Shown here: positions 42,209 to 50,297 of the stretch, piece after piece
Position numbering within the stretch: the stretch's first letter is position 1
Layout: each line of letters begins with the position of its first letter
Source: Micromonospora lupini
GTDB lineage: Bacteria > Actinomycetota > Actinomycetes > Mycobacteriales > Micromonosporaceae
DNA: 64,000 nucleotides
Direction: 5' to 3'
NCBI RefSeq assembly: GCF_026342015.1
Contig: NZ_JAPENL010000002.1
Coordinates: 315,001-379,000, forward strand
The notes under the pieces: generated by a model
The model's input: only the letters and a program-made list of their open reading frames with translations
Told to the model about the DNA's origin: nothing
Database searches by the model: none
Made by a program: the position numbers and the translations under genes

Positions 42209-42376
42209 GTGGCCGACCAGGCCCAGACCTACAACGGTTACTGCGTGAAGTGCAAGGAGAAGCGGGACTTCGAGGGGCACGTGGAGGTCTCGAAGACCGG
42301 CATGAACATGGCCAAGGGCAAGTGTCCGGTTTGCGGCACAACAGTGAACCGGATTCTCGGCAAGGCGAAGGTCTGA
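42209..42376 (+). CDS. DUF5679 zinc-ribbon protein (55 residues)
   Basis: The short GTG-started gene encodes a basic protein with two CxxC knuckles: YCVKCKEK (Cys12, Cys15) and KCPVCGTTVNRILGK (Cys39, Cys42). DUF5679 proteins are typical of Actinobacteria and probably bind zinc and nucleic acid. GAGGAGGGG precedes the start, and an 18-bp terminator hairpin follows 14 bases after the stop. The first codons (ADQAQTYNGYC) fit the family start. Confidence 0.88.
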   Translation: MADQAQTYNGYCVKCKEKRDFEGHVEVSKTGMNMAKGKCPVCGTTVNRILGKAKV

Positions 42377-42389
42377 CAGGTACGGATCG

Positions 42390-42429
42390 ACGGGGGGCGG
42401 GACGGCCGTGCGGCCGTCCCGCCCCCCGT
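42390..42429 (+). terminator. 18-bp perfect hairpin terminator
   Basis: Arms 42390-42407 and 42412-42429 pair perfectly around GTGC, followed by TTGTGG. It ends the DUF5679 transcript. Confidence 0.9.
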
Positions 42430-42586
42430 TGTGGTCCCGGGAGAAGGCGAGCCTGTCGGGTGACCGACAGCACGTCCGGTGGCCTGTGGATAACCCGGCA
42501 GATCCTGTGGACAAGGCTGGATACGGCCCCGGCCGCCTGTGGACAACGATCGACCGAGCGCAGGGAAGCGGTCACGATTCGTCACC

Positions 42587-43699
42587 ATGAGTCGTACCGC
42601 GCTGCCCCGCCCCACGCTCCTGCCCGGCCTCAGCCGGCTCTGGCGGGATCGACACACCCTCCAGCTCGGTGTCGGCCCGGGGCCCGCCGTGCTGGTGGAG
42701 CTGGCCAACCCGCGTACCGCCGCCCTGCTCGACCTGCTGGACGGCACCCGCAGCGAGCGTGACGTGCTGGTCCAGGCAAGCGCGGCCCAGGTCGCCACCG
42801 ACGACGCGCGTACGCTGCTGGACGCCCTGCGCGCGGCGGGCCTGTTGGTGCCGGCGCACAGCCTGCTCCCCCGCGACCTGGCCGGGCCGGTCCGCGCCCG
42901 GCTCGCCGCCGAGGCCGGAGCGTTGGCCCTGGTCGCGGCCCGGCTGCCCGGCACTCCCGCACAGGTGCTGCGTCGCCGGCGGGCGGCCCGGGTGCTGCTC
43001 TCCGGCGCCGGCGCGCTCGGCGGTCCGTTGGCGGTGGCGCTGGCCCAGGCCGGCGTCGGACAGGTGATCCCGCACCTCACCGGTTCGGTGCGCCCGGCCG
43101 ACCTGATCGCGACGGGCATCCCCGCCACCGAGTTGGGTCGGCCGCTGGCCCCGGCGATCCGGGCGGCGGTCGACCGTGTCGCGCCTGGCACCGGTACCCA
43201 CCCGGTCCGGGCCGCCCGGGTGGACCTGGTGATCCAGCTCGGCGCGGATCGTCCGCCAGCGCTGCTCGCCGCCGGTCTCGCCCAGCGCCGTCAACCGCAC
43301 CTGCTGGTGACCCTCCGCGAGGGCGTACCGGTCATCGGGCCGTTGGTCCGCCCACCCGCCGGCCCGTGCCTGCGCTGCGTCGAGCTGCACCGCGCCGACC
43401 GCGATCCGGCCTGGCCGGGGCTCGCCGCCCAGCTCGCCGCGGCCGAGTCGGTGGCCGCCGGCGCGACCGGCACCCTGCTCGCGGCCATCGGGTACGCGGT
43501 CGCGGAGGCGCTGGCGCACCTCGACGGCGGTCACCCCGAGACGCTTGGCGGCGCCATGGAGATCACCGGAGCGGGCCGGTTCCGCCGCCGGGGTTGGCCG
43601 CCGCACCCGGCGTGCGGGTGCTCGCCGAGCCGGGTGTACGCACCAGCCCGGCCGCACAGCAGCAGCGGACCCCTCCGGTCGGTAACAATGGCGAAGTGA
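42587..43699 (+). CDS. ThiF/E1-like protein, cyclodehydratase-like (Rv3196 position)
   Basis: The 370-residue protein has an N-terminal winged-helix-like part (LDLLDGTRSERDVLVQASAA) and an E1-like Rossmann core (ARVLLSGAGALGGPLAVALAQAGVG). C-terminal cysteines follow in PCLRCVELHRADRDPAW (Cys261, Cys264) and ACGCSP that could hold zinc. The arrangement resembles the E1-like partner of YcaO cyclodehydratases in azoline peptide pathways, but no YcaO or precursor gene is adjacent. The gene overlaps the ABC1 kinase start (GTGA), so both are co-translated. Confidence 0.72.
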   Translation: MSRTALPRPTLLPGLSRLWRDRHTLQLGVGPGPAVLVELANPRTAALLDLLDGTRSERDVLVQASAAQVATDDARTLLDALRAAGLLVPAHSLLPRDLAGPVRARLAAEAGALALVAARLPGTPAQVLRRRRAARVLLSGAGALGGPLAVALAQAGVGQVIPHLTGSVRPADLIATGIPATELGRPLAPAIRAAVDRVAPGTGTHPVRAARVDLVIQLGADRPPALLAAGLAQRRQPHLLVTLREGVPVIGPLVRPPAGPCLRCVELHRADRDPAWPGLAAQLAAAESVAAGATGTLLAAIGYAVAEALAHLDGGHPETLGGAMEITGAGRFRRRGWPPHPACGCSPSRVYAPARPHSSSGPLRSVTMAK

Positions 43700-45042
43700 C
43701 CGACATCCCGCGCCGGGCCGTGTCCCGGACCGCCAAGCTCGCCGCTCTGCCGCTCGGCTTCGCCGGCCGGACCGTCCTCGGCATGGGTAAGCGCGTCACC
43801 GGGCTCGCCTCCGACGTGATCTCCGCGGAGATCCAGCAGCGCACCGCCGAGCAGTTGTTCAGCGTGTTGGGCCAGCTCAAGGGCGGGGCGATGAAGTTCG
43901 GCCAGGCGCTGTCGGTCTTCGAGGCGGCCCTGCCGGAGGAGATCGCCGCGCCGTACCGGCAGGCGTTGACCAAGCTTCAGGAGGCCGCGCCGCCGCTGCC
44001 GGCCGCGAGTGTGCACAAGGTGCTGGCCGAGCAGCTCGGCCCCGACTGGCGCGACCGGTTCGTCGAGTTCAACGACACCCCGGCCGCGGCGGCCAGCATC
44101 GGGCAGGTGCACCGGGCACGGTGGCGTGAGCCGGGGTACGGCCCGTCCGGCGAACCGAACAGCCGCGACGTGGCCGTCAAGATCCAGTATCCGGGCGCCG
44201 GTGACGCGCTGCTCGCCGACCTCAAGCAGCTCTCCCGGCTGGGCGGGATGTTCCGGGCGATCCAGCCGGGCCTCGACGTCAAGCCACTCCTCGTCGAGCT
44301 GCGTGAGCGGATCACCGAGGAGCTGGACTACGAGCTGGAGGCCGAGTCGCAGCGCACCTTCGCCGCCGCGTACGCCGACGATCCGGAGATCTTCATCCCG
44401 GAGGTGGTCTCCACGTCGCCCCGGGTGCTGGTCACCGAATGGGTGACGGGCACACCGCTTGCCGACATCATCCGGGAGGGCACCGAGGAGCAGCGGGACG
44501 AGGCCGGCCGGCTCATGGCCACGTTGCATCTCTCCGCACCCCAACGGGCCGGCCTCCTGCACGCCGACCCGCACCCGGGAAACTTCCGGCTGCTGCCCGA
44601 CGGCCGTCTCGGGGTGATCGACTTCGGTGCGGTGGCCCGGATGCCCGAGGGCACGCCGGAGCCGATCGGCCGCATCGCCGGGCGGGCCCTGCGCGGCGAC
44701 GCGGACGGGGTGGTGGCGGGCCTACGGGACGAGGGGTTCATCGGTGCCACCGACGAGATCGACGCCGAGGGGGTCCTCGACTTCCTCCGCCCGATGCTGG
44801 AGCCCATCGCGGCCGACGGGTTCCGCTTCACCCGGGCCTGGCTGCGGGCCGAGGCGGGCCGGTTGGCCAGCCCCCGCTCCCCCACCTACCAGCTGAGCAG
44901 GCAGCTCAACCTGCCCCCGTCGTACCTGCTCATCCACCGGGTGACGCTCGGCTCGATCGGGGTGCTCTGCCAGTTGGAGGCCAAGGCGCCGTACCGCAGC
45001 ATCCTGGAGCGCTGGCTGCCGGGCTTCGCCCCGGTGGCCTGA
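43696..45042 (+). CDS. ABC1/AarF/UbiB family atypical kinase (Rv3197-like)
   Basis: The 448-residue protein has the family's KFGQALS motif, Ala-rich loop AAAASIGQVHRA, VAVKIQYPG (catalytic Lys), ELDYELEAESQ (ExD), HADPHPGNF and VIDFGAVARM. ABC1 proteins act in isoprenoid quinone or lipid metabolism; the mycobacterial neighbour Rv3197 has been linked with macrolide tolerance. It starts with GTG inside the previous stop (GTGA). Its position next to whiB7 is conserved in mycobacteria. A strong terminator follows. Confidence 0.93.
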   Translation: MTDIPRRAVSRTAKLAALPLGFAGRTVLGMGKRVTGLASDVISAEIQQRTAEQLFSVLGQLKGGAMKFGQALSVFEAALPEEIAAPYRQALTKLQEAAPPLPAASVHKVLAEQLGPDWRDRFVEFNDTPAAAASIGQVHRARWREPGYGPSGEPNSRDVAVKIQYPGAGDALLADLKQLSRLGGMFRAIQPGLDVKPLLVELRERITEELDYELEAESQRTFAAAYADDPEIFIPEVVSTSPRVLVTEWVTGTPLADIIREGTEEQRDEAGRLMATLHLSAPQRAGLLHADPHPGNFRLLPDGRLGVIDFGAVARMPEGTPEPIGRIAGRALRGDADGVVAGLRDEGFIGATDEIDAEGVLDFLRPMLEPIAADGFRFTRAWLRAEAGRLASPRSPTYQLSRQLNLPPSYLLIHRVTLGSIGVLCQLEAKAPYRSILERWLPGFAPVA

Positions 45043-45064
45043 GCAGGTCGGGGCCAGACGTCAC

Positions 45065-45096
45065 GAAGGGCGGGTGCCGGTCGGCACCCGCCCTTC
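45065..45096. terminator. 15-bp perfect hairpin terminator
   Basis: Arms 45065-45079 and 45082-45096 pair perfectly around GT, followed by TCTGCG on the plus strand. It lies between the end of the ABC1 kinase gene and the convergent small gene at 45111. Confidence 0.85.
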
Positions 45097-45110
45097 TGCG
45101 TGGGGTGGTA

Positions 45111-45290
45111 CTAGAGAACGCCCAGGTCGCGCGCCGACTGGTTGCGGCTGTTCATGGCGACGGTACGGGCGGATCGGGTTGCCTCAGTGCGCGTGGTGGT
45201 ACGACCGGCCTGAGGCCGGCGCATTCGAGCCCTGGTCAACGCTTCGTGGAGTAGTTGCATCTCGAAGGCTCCACTCGGAACGTTCAACAT
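45111..45290 (-). CDS. Small basic protein downstream of whiB7
   Basis: The 59-residue protein begins MLNVPSGAFEMQLLHEALTR and has an Arg-rich middle, ending RNQSARDLGVL. The segment MQLLHEALTRARM resembles short actinobacterial proteins commonly found near regulatory genes. No ribosome site stands out. It lies 58 bp downstream of whiB7 on the same strand and may be co-transcribed. Function unknown. Confidence 0.55.
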   Translation of the reverse strand: MLNVPSGAFEMQLLHEALTRARMRRPQAGRTTTRTEATRSARTVAMNSRNQSARDLGVL

Positions 45291-45348
45291 CGTTTTCTCA
45301 CTCACTGCCGGTGTGCCACCGGCGTAGTTGGTACGGGTCGGGAACATG

Positions 45349-45714
45349 TCAGGCTGCCAGCCGGACCGCGCCACGCACCTCGGACAGCCCACTGGCTGCC
45401 AGGCGCGCCTCGGCCTCGACCCGAAGCTCGGCGTCACGAGCGACGTCCTCCTTGCGCGGACGGCCACGGGGCCGCTTGCGCGGGACGACCGCGCCACGCT
45501 CGAAGATCTCGCCGCCCCAGACGCCCCACGGCTCCGCTCGCTCCACCGCCCCGGCCAGGCACTCGACGCGCAGCGGGCAGTCCCCGCAGAGCGACTTGGC
45601 CAGCTCGAGCTCGGCAGGCGAGTCGGAGAACCACAGGTCGGGGTCGAACTTCCGGCAGGGCAGGTTCGCCTCCAGCTCGACGCTCACATCGAGGGGGGCC
45701 AACGCCAGACTCAT
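45349..45714 (-). CDS. whiB7: WhiB7 antibiotic-resistance regulator
   Basis: The 121-residue protein has the WhiB cluster ligands Cys20, Cys43, Cys46 and Cys52, the sigma-contact turn EPWGVWGGE (61-69) and the WhiB7-specific AT-hook RGRPRK (83-88). With SigA it activates intrinsic resistance genes against ribosome-targeting drugs. Its C-terminal tail is about 30 residues longer than the mycobacterial one. GAGGTG precedes the ATG. Expression should be set by a leader ORF and terminator upstream (45778-46092), as known for mycobacterial whiB7. It follows uvrD2 on the same strand, as in Mycobacterium. Confidence 0.95.
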   Translation of the reverse strand: MSLALAPLDVSVELEANLPCRKFDPDLWFSDSPAELELAKSLCGDCPLRVECLAGAVERAEPWGVWGGEIFERGAVVPRKRPRGRPRKEDVARDAELRVEAEARLAASGLSEVRGAVRLAA

Positions 45715-45777
45715 CTCCCGGTCACCTCTCTCTCACATCGATCTCGTGGATCGCATTCCGACGTACTTCGGCGGGGC

Positions 45778-45821
45778 AAAAAACTGAGGCCGCGGATCCC
45801 GGTAGCGGGTTCCGCGGCCTC
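45778..45821 (-). terminator. Intrinsic terminator of the whiB7 attenuator
   Basis: On the minus strand GAGGCCGCGGAACCC (45821-45807) and GGGATCCGCGGCCTC (45800-45786) pair at 14 of 15 positions around GCTACC, followed by AG and six T residues (45783-45778). It is the only hairpin in the window with a full T-tract. It stands 64 bases before the whiB7 start. Confidence 0.93.
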
Positions 45822-45843
45822 GAGGTGAGCCGGTGTCTGAAGA

Positions 45844-46092
45844 TCAGACCGGTTTGCCTCGAGGTGGAACGCCGCGGACATCCGTGCGCCGCTTGACGCC
45901 ATTGATGTCCATGCCCGTGATGCCACTGGTCCCGTTGAATCCGGTGGGCGCGACGGCCAGGGTCAGCTCGGCCTGAACCTGGTGCACCTGCGGAACCGAC
46001 GGTCGTGCGGCCGCAAGGGCCACCCGGACAGCCGACAACGGAGCGCAGACAGACGGCATCGCCGTCAGACGCTCATAGGTGAAGATCTCCAC
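45844..46092 (-). CDS. whiB7 leader ORF (82 codons)
   Basis: A GTG start with GGGAGG seven bases upstream opens an 82-codon frame beginning MEIFTYERLTAMPSVC and ending TDVRGVPPRGKPV before TGA 45846. It stops just before the terminator. The final codons contain CCTCGAGG (45864-45857) and TCCGCGG (45878-45872), which are complementary to the 5' arm region of the terminator, so ribosome position can decide which hairpin forms. This makes it a regulatory leader peptide more than a structural protein. The amino acid sequence resembles no family I know. Confidence 0.8.
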   Translation of the reverse strand: MEIFTYERLTAMPSVCAPLSAVRVALAAARPSVPQVHQVQAELTLAVAPTGFNGTSGITGMDINGVKRRTDVRGVPPRGKPV

Positions 46093-46178
46093 GGTGGCCA
46101 CCTCCCTCACGTTCCTCGAATCGACTGGACCAACCCCCGTGAGCAGCCGGAATGGCGCCGCTCGCGTGGTGTGTTCTG

Positions 46179-46208
46179 AGGCTATTCCTCGCCCGGGGGC
46201 GAGGGCAA
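46179..46208 (-). promoter_or_regulatory. Probable whiB7 promoter with AT-rich upstream element
   Basis: On the minus strand TTGCCC (46208-46203) and TAGCCT (46184-46179) are 18 bases apart. Just upstream is an AT-rich stretch (46209-46235) like the site WhiB7 itself binds in mycobacteria, suggesting autoactivation. It overlaps the last codons of uvrD2. The transcript leader would be about 460 bases. Confidence 0.6.
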
Positions 46209-46214
46209 ACGAAT

Positions 46215-48380
46215 TTACGACGAGATTTCGAAAGTTTTCTCCGGGCAGACGTCGTCCACCCCAGCGCCCTGCACGAGCGCCAACACCGACTCCCCGTAGA
46301 GGCCCAGTTTGCGGGGGCCGATGCCGGCGATGGCGATCAACTCTTCCGGCCTGCCGGGACGCCGCTCGGCAAGCGCTGTCAACGTGGCGTCGGTGAACAC
46401 CACGTACGCCGGGACCTTCTGCGCGCCGGCCACCCGCTGCCGCCACTCGCGCAGCCGTTCGTGCAGCTCATCGTCGATGTCGGACGGGCAGGTGGGGCAT
46501 CGACCCAACTTGCGGTCGGGGCCGGCGAGCAGGGTGGCGCCGCAGATCCGACAGGAGACGATCTGCGTCCGGCGTCGTTCGGGACGGCGCGCGGGACCGG
46601 TGGAGGCGCCGGCCCGCTCGGTGCCGCCGGAGCGGTCCAGCTGGGGCAGGAACCGCGACGGCCGCCGGGCCCGTCCGCCCGGCGAGCGCGCGGCGGCGTA
46701 CGACAGCCAGAGCCACTGCCGCGCGCGGGTGATCCCGACGTAGAGCAGCCGGCGCTCCTCCTCGACCTGCTCGACGGTCTTTGCGTACGTGGTGGGCAGG
46801 GTGCCCTCGGCGAGGCCGACCAGGAAGACCGCGTCCCACTCCAGCCCCTTGGCCGAGTGCAGGGACGCCAGCGTGACCCCGTCCACCGTCGGCACGTGCT
46901 GCTGGGCGGCCCGCCGGGCCAGCTCCTCGGTGAAGTCGGTGAGGGTGACCGGGCGCTCCACCGACGCGGCCTCGCCGATCGGCACCACCTCGGGGGTCGC
47001 CGCGTACTCCTCGGCGAGCTGGACCAGCGCGGACAGCGCCTCCCAGCGCTCGCGGGCGGCGCCGCCGGCCGGGGGCGCGTCCGGGGCCCAGCCGACCGCG
47101 GTGAGCGCCTCGACCACGGCGGTCGGCAACGGGGTCTCCCCGGGGATCGAGCGGGTGGCCGACCGCAGGGCGACCATCGCCTGGCGCACCTCGGTCCGCT
47201 CGAAGAACCGCTCGGCCCCCTGCACGACGTACGGGACGGCGGCCTCGGTGAGCGCCTTCTCGTACGCCTCGGACTGGGCGTTGACCCGGAACAGCACCGC
47301 GATCTCCTTCGCCGGGGTGCCCGCGTCGATGAGCGCGCGGCAGCGGGCAGCCACCGCGTTCGCCTCGGCCGGCTCGTCGGTGAAGATCCGCAGGTCCGGC
47401 TCGGGACCGGGTGGGCGCTGCCCGCTCAACTCCAGCCGCAACCGTGCCTCGGTGCCCCGGGCCTGGGAGATCACCGCGTTCGCCAGCCCGACGACCTGCG
47501 GGGTCGAGCGGTAGTCGCGAACCAGCCGGACCACAGTGGCGTTGCGGTGCCGGCGGGGAAAGTCGACCAGGTACGACGAGGTCGCCCCGGTGAACGAGTA
47601 GATCGTCTGGCTGGCGTCGCCGACAACTGTCAGGTCGTTGCGGCCGGCCAACCAGGCCTCGAGCAACCGCTGCTGGAGGGGGTTGACGTCCTGGTACTCG
47701 TCGACCACGAAGTGCCGGTACTGGGTGCGGATCTGCTCGCCGACGTCCGGGTGCTCCTCGATGCCCCACACCGCGGCCCGCAGCATGTCCTCGAAGTCGA
47801 TCACCCCGTTGGAGCGCTTGAGCTGCTCGTACGCGGTGAACACCTCGGCGACCTTCGTCGGCTCGTGCGGCGTGTCCCGCAACGCCCGGGCCGCCGACAC
47901 GACGTAGTCCCCCGGCTCGACGAGCGACGACTTGGCCCACTCGATCTCGCCGGCCAGGTCCCGCGCGGCGGCCCGGTCGGTCCGCAGGCCGACCCGGGCG
48001 GCGGCGAGGGTGACCAGCCGTACCTTGCTGTCCAGCAGTTCGGGCATGGCCCGGCCGGACAGCAGGCGGGGGGCGAAGTACCGCACCTGCCGCAACGCCG
48101 CCGCATGGAACGTCCGCGCCTGCACACCATGCGCCCCGAGCAGAGTGAGACGCTGTCGCATCTCGGCGGCGGCGCGGGCGGTGAAGGTGACCGCGAGCAC
48201 GTGCCGGGGGGAGATCTCCCCGGAGAGCGCCCGGTGGGCGATTCGGGAGGTGATCGCGCGGGTCTTGCCGGTGCCGGCGCCGGCGAGGATGCAGACCGGG
48301 CCGGCGGGTGCGGTCACCGCGGTGCGCTGCTCCGGGTCCAGCCCGGCAAGTACGCCTTCCGACGCTGAGTGAACCACCAC
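46215..48380 (-). CDS. uvrD2: ATP-dependent DNA helicase UvrD2
   Basis: The 721-residue SF1 helicase has motif I GAGTGKTRAITSRI, II VDEYQDV, III VGDASQTIYSFTGA, V to VI VDGVTLASLHSAKG and LLYVGITRAR, then a four-cysteine zinc module (CRICGATLL, GRCPTC) and an HRDC domain (about 640-720). This is the UvrD2 layout of Actinobacteria (Rv3198c). It unwinds DNA in repair. The start is GTG 48380. It is divergent from the mycoredoxin gene. Confidence 0.95.
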   Translation of the reverse strand: MVVHSASEGVLAGLDPEQRTAVTAPAGPVCILAGAGTGKTRAITSRIAHRALSGEISPRHVLAVTFTARAAAEMRQRLTLLGAHGVQARTFHAAALRQVRYFAPRLLSGRAMPELLDSKVRLVTLAAARVGLRTDRAAARDLAGEIEWAKSSLVEPGDYVVSAARALRDTPHEPTKVAEVFTAYEQLKRSNGVIDFEDMLRAAVWGIEEHPDVGEQIRTQYRHFVVDEYQDVNPLQQRLLEAWLAGRNDLTVVGDASQTIYSFTGATSSYLVDFPRRHRNATVVRLVRDYRSTPQVVGLANAVISQARGTEARLRLELSGQRPPGPEPDLRIFTDEPAEANAVAARCRALIDAGTPAKEIAVLFRVNAQSEAYEKALTEAAVPYVVQGAERFFERTEVRQAMVALRSATRSIPGETPLPTAVVEALTAVGWAPDAPPAGGAARERWEALSALVQLAEEYAATPEVVPIGEAASVERPVTLTDFTEELARRAAQQHVPTVDGVTLASLHSAKGLEWDAVFLVGLAEGTLPTTYAKTVEQVEEERRLLYVGITRARQWLWLSYAAARSPGGRARRPSRFLPQLDRSGGTERAGASTGPARRPERRRTQIVSCRICGATLLAGPDRKLGRCPTCPSDIDDELHERLREWRQRVAGAQKVPAYVVFTDATLTALAERRPGRPEELIAIAGIGPRKLGLYGESVLALVQGAGVDDVCPEKTFEISS

Positions 48381-48385
48381 AACCA

Positions 48386-48412
48386 GGAATCATCTCAGCT
48401 CCTCCGGACGTT
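48386..48412 (+). promoter_or_regulatory. SigR-type promoter of the mycoredoxin gene
   Basis: GGAAT (48386-48390) and GTT (48410-48412) are 19 bases apart, the same spacing as before sigR in this window. The predicted start gives a leader of about 50 bases to ATG 48474. This places the mycoredoxin in the thiol-stress regulon. Confidence 0.72.
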
Positions 48413-48473
48413 GTAGCGGACAGCCTCGGCTTGACCCGCAAGCCGGCGGTCAGAGGAGTTGGAGGATCCGACC

Positions 48474-48716
48474 ATGCTGACGATGTATTCCACCCCCTGG
48501 TGCGGCTACTGCCACCGGCTGAAGTCGCAGCTCGACCGGGAGGGCATCGGGTACGAGGTGGTCGACATCGAGCGGGACCCGGCGGCCGCGGAGTTCGTGA
48601 TGAGCGTCAACGGCGGCAACCAGACGGTGCCGACGCTGCGCTTCGATGACGGCAGCGCCCTGACCAACCCCTCGATCACACAGGTCAAGCAGCACCTGGC
48701 GACCCTCAACGCCTGA
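48474..48716 (+). CDS. mrx1: Mycoredoxin-1 (glutaredoxin-like, CxxC)
   Basis: The 80-residue protein has the active site PWCGYC (Cys10, Cys13), TVPTLRF (cis-Pro) and GSALTNPS. It reduces mycothiol-mixed disulfides in actinomycetes, which use mycothiol instead of glutathione. The length and position next to uvrD2 match Rv3198A. GGAGG lies eight bases before the ATG, and a SigR-type promoter lies upstream. Confidence 0.93.
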   Translation: MLTMYSTPWCGYCHRLKSQLDREGIGYEVVDIERDPAAAEFVMSVNGGNQTVPTLRFDDGSALTNPSITQVKQHLATLNA

Positions 48717-48782
48717 CCGGCCGGGTCACCTCTCGACGAACGGCCGCCCATCCGGGCGGCCGTTCGTCGTGTCCGACATCCG

Positions 48783-50081
48783 TCACCGCCGGGGCGGCCG
48801 CCGGGGTCCCGTGGCCACCGGCGCGTCGATGTCGGCGTCGACCGGGCGGCGCGGCGCGGGGAGCGTCGGTCGGGGCGGCGGTGTGGGTCCACGGCGGCCG
48901 GCCGGCGCGCTCAGGTGCCGGCCCCGCCAGAGGTAGACGCCGGCGGCAAACGTGGCCACCCCGACCAGCAGGAACAGCGCCCGGTAGTCCAGGACGCCGA
49001 CAAGCAGGGCGCCGGCGCCGATGGACAGCGCCTGCGGGCCGCTGACCAACGCCTGGGTGGCCGCCGCGACCCGTCCGACCAGCCCCGGTGGCGTACGTCG
49101 CTGGATCAGCGTGTGCAGGCCCACCATCGTCAACGGCAGCGAGACGCCTGCCAGCAGCACCGCCACGAAACCGAGTCGCAGGTCGGGGTACGCGAGCGCG
49201 AGCGCGGCAGGTGAGAAGAACGCCACCCCGGCGGCCAGTGTGCCGATCTCTCCGATTCGGCGGACCAGCGCCGGTGAGCAGAGCCCACCGAACAGCCCGC
49301 CGACGCCCTGCACCATGACCAGCACGCCCACGAAGGCGGCGTCCCGGTTCAACCCCTGGTCGACGTAGGCGAAGATCAGCGATTCGCTGAAGCCCATCAC
49401 CAGCGACCCGAGCCCGTAGCCGAGCAGGGCCCGGCGCAGGGCCGGCTCACCGGTCAGGTGCCGCAGGCCGGCGCCCAGCTCGGCGGGCCAGCGCAGCCGC
49501 ACGGTCGGCGGCGTCAGCGCCGGGCTCGGCACCGCGCTCACCACCGCGGCCGCGGTCACGAAGCCGACCATGCCGATCCCGGCCAGCGCCCACCCGCCGA
49601 GCGCCGCGTAGAGCGCCGCGCCGGCCAGCGGACCGATCAGCCGCAGCCCCTGGCGTACGGTCTGCAGCACGCCGTTCGCCTCGGCGAGCAGCTCCAGCGG
49701 CACCAACTGCCGGAGCAACCCGCTGAGCGCCGCGCCGAGCGTGATGGACGAGAGGCCGTACAGGGCTGCGACCAGGTACACGAGCCAGACGTCACCCGCG
49801 TCGCGGACCGTGAACAGCGGCACGAGCAGCAGCGCGGTGACCACGTTCGCGGTCACGAAGAAGGGCCGGCGCGGGTACCTGTCGACGAACCAACCGACAA
49901 GCGGCGCCAGCATCATCGGGGCGATGACGGCGAAGATGATGCCGCCGGCGAGCCCGTTGGAGCCGGTCAGGTCCTTGACCCAGATGGCGAGCGCGAGCAG
50001 CAGGATCGACTCGGCGGTCATGCTGGCGAGCAGGCCGCCGAACAGCAGGCGGAAGTCGGGTCGGCGCAGGACGGTGCGCAT
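48783..50081 (-). CDS. MFS transporter (12 TM, drug or siderophore exporter type)
   Basis: The 432-residue protein starts directly with a helix (MRTVLRRPDFRLLFGGLLASM), shows FVDRYPRRPFFVTAN (motif A) and about 12 hydrophobic segments, and ends in a Pro/Arg-rich tail. This resembles the MFS_3/EntS-like exporters. The substrate is unknown. It is divergent from the XRE regulator gene. ATG 50081 is the first start before the first helix. Confidence 0.87.
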   Translation of the reverse strand: MRTVLRRPDFRLLFGGLLASMTAESILLLALAIWVKDLTGSNGLAGGIIFAVIAPMMLAPLVGWFVDRYPRRPFFVTANVVTALLLVPLFTVRDAGDVWLVYLVAALYGLSSITLGAALSGLLRQLVPLELLAEANGVLQTVRQGLRLIGPLAGAALYAALGGWALAGIGMVGFVTAAAVVSAVPSPALTPPTVRLRWPAELGAGLRHLTGEPALRRALLGYGLGSLVMGFSESLIFAYVDQGLNRDAAFVGVLVMVQGVGGLFGGLCSPALVRRIGEIGTLAAGVAFFSPAALALAYPDLRLGFVAVLLAGVSLPLTMVGLHTLIQRRTPPGLVGRVAAATQALVSGPQALSIGAGALLVGVLDYRALFLLVGVATFAAGVYLWRGRHLSAPAGRRGPTPPPRPTLPAPRRPVDADIDAPVATGPRRPPRR

Positions 50082-50297
50082 GGGGTCCCTCCGGCGGGAT
50101 GGCGTGCCCGGCTGGGCGCGGTCGACGGGGCGTGGACCACGGGTCCGTCGTCGTCGGGCGTAACCGTGGTCCATTTTTCGCAAGACACGCCCCCGCCGGA
50201 CCCTCCGACGCCGGTCGCGCCGTCCATACTGACCGTGGGGGGCGAATTTCATACAGTTACCGTCGCGTCTGCGGCGGTCGACGGGAAAGAGGACACT

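Noticed and set aside
46149..46175. GGAAT-N19-GTT on the plus strand, a possible third SigR promoter
   Set aside because: It points into the antisense of uvrD2 with no plus-strand gene for over 2 kb, so it is most likely a chance match.
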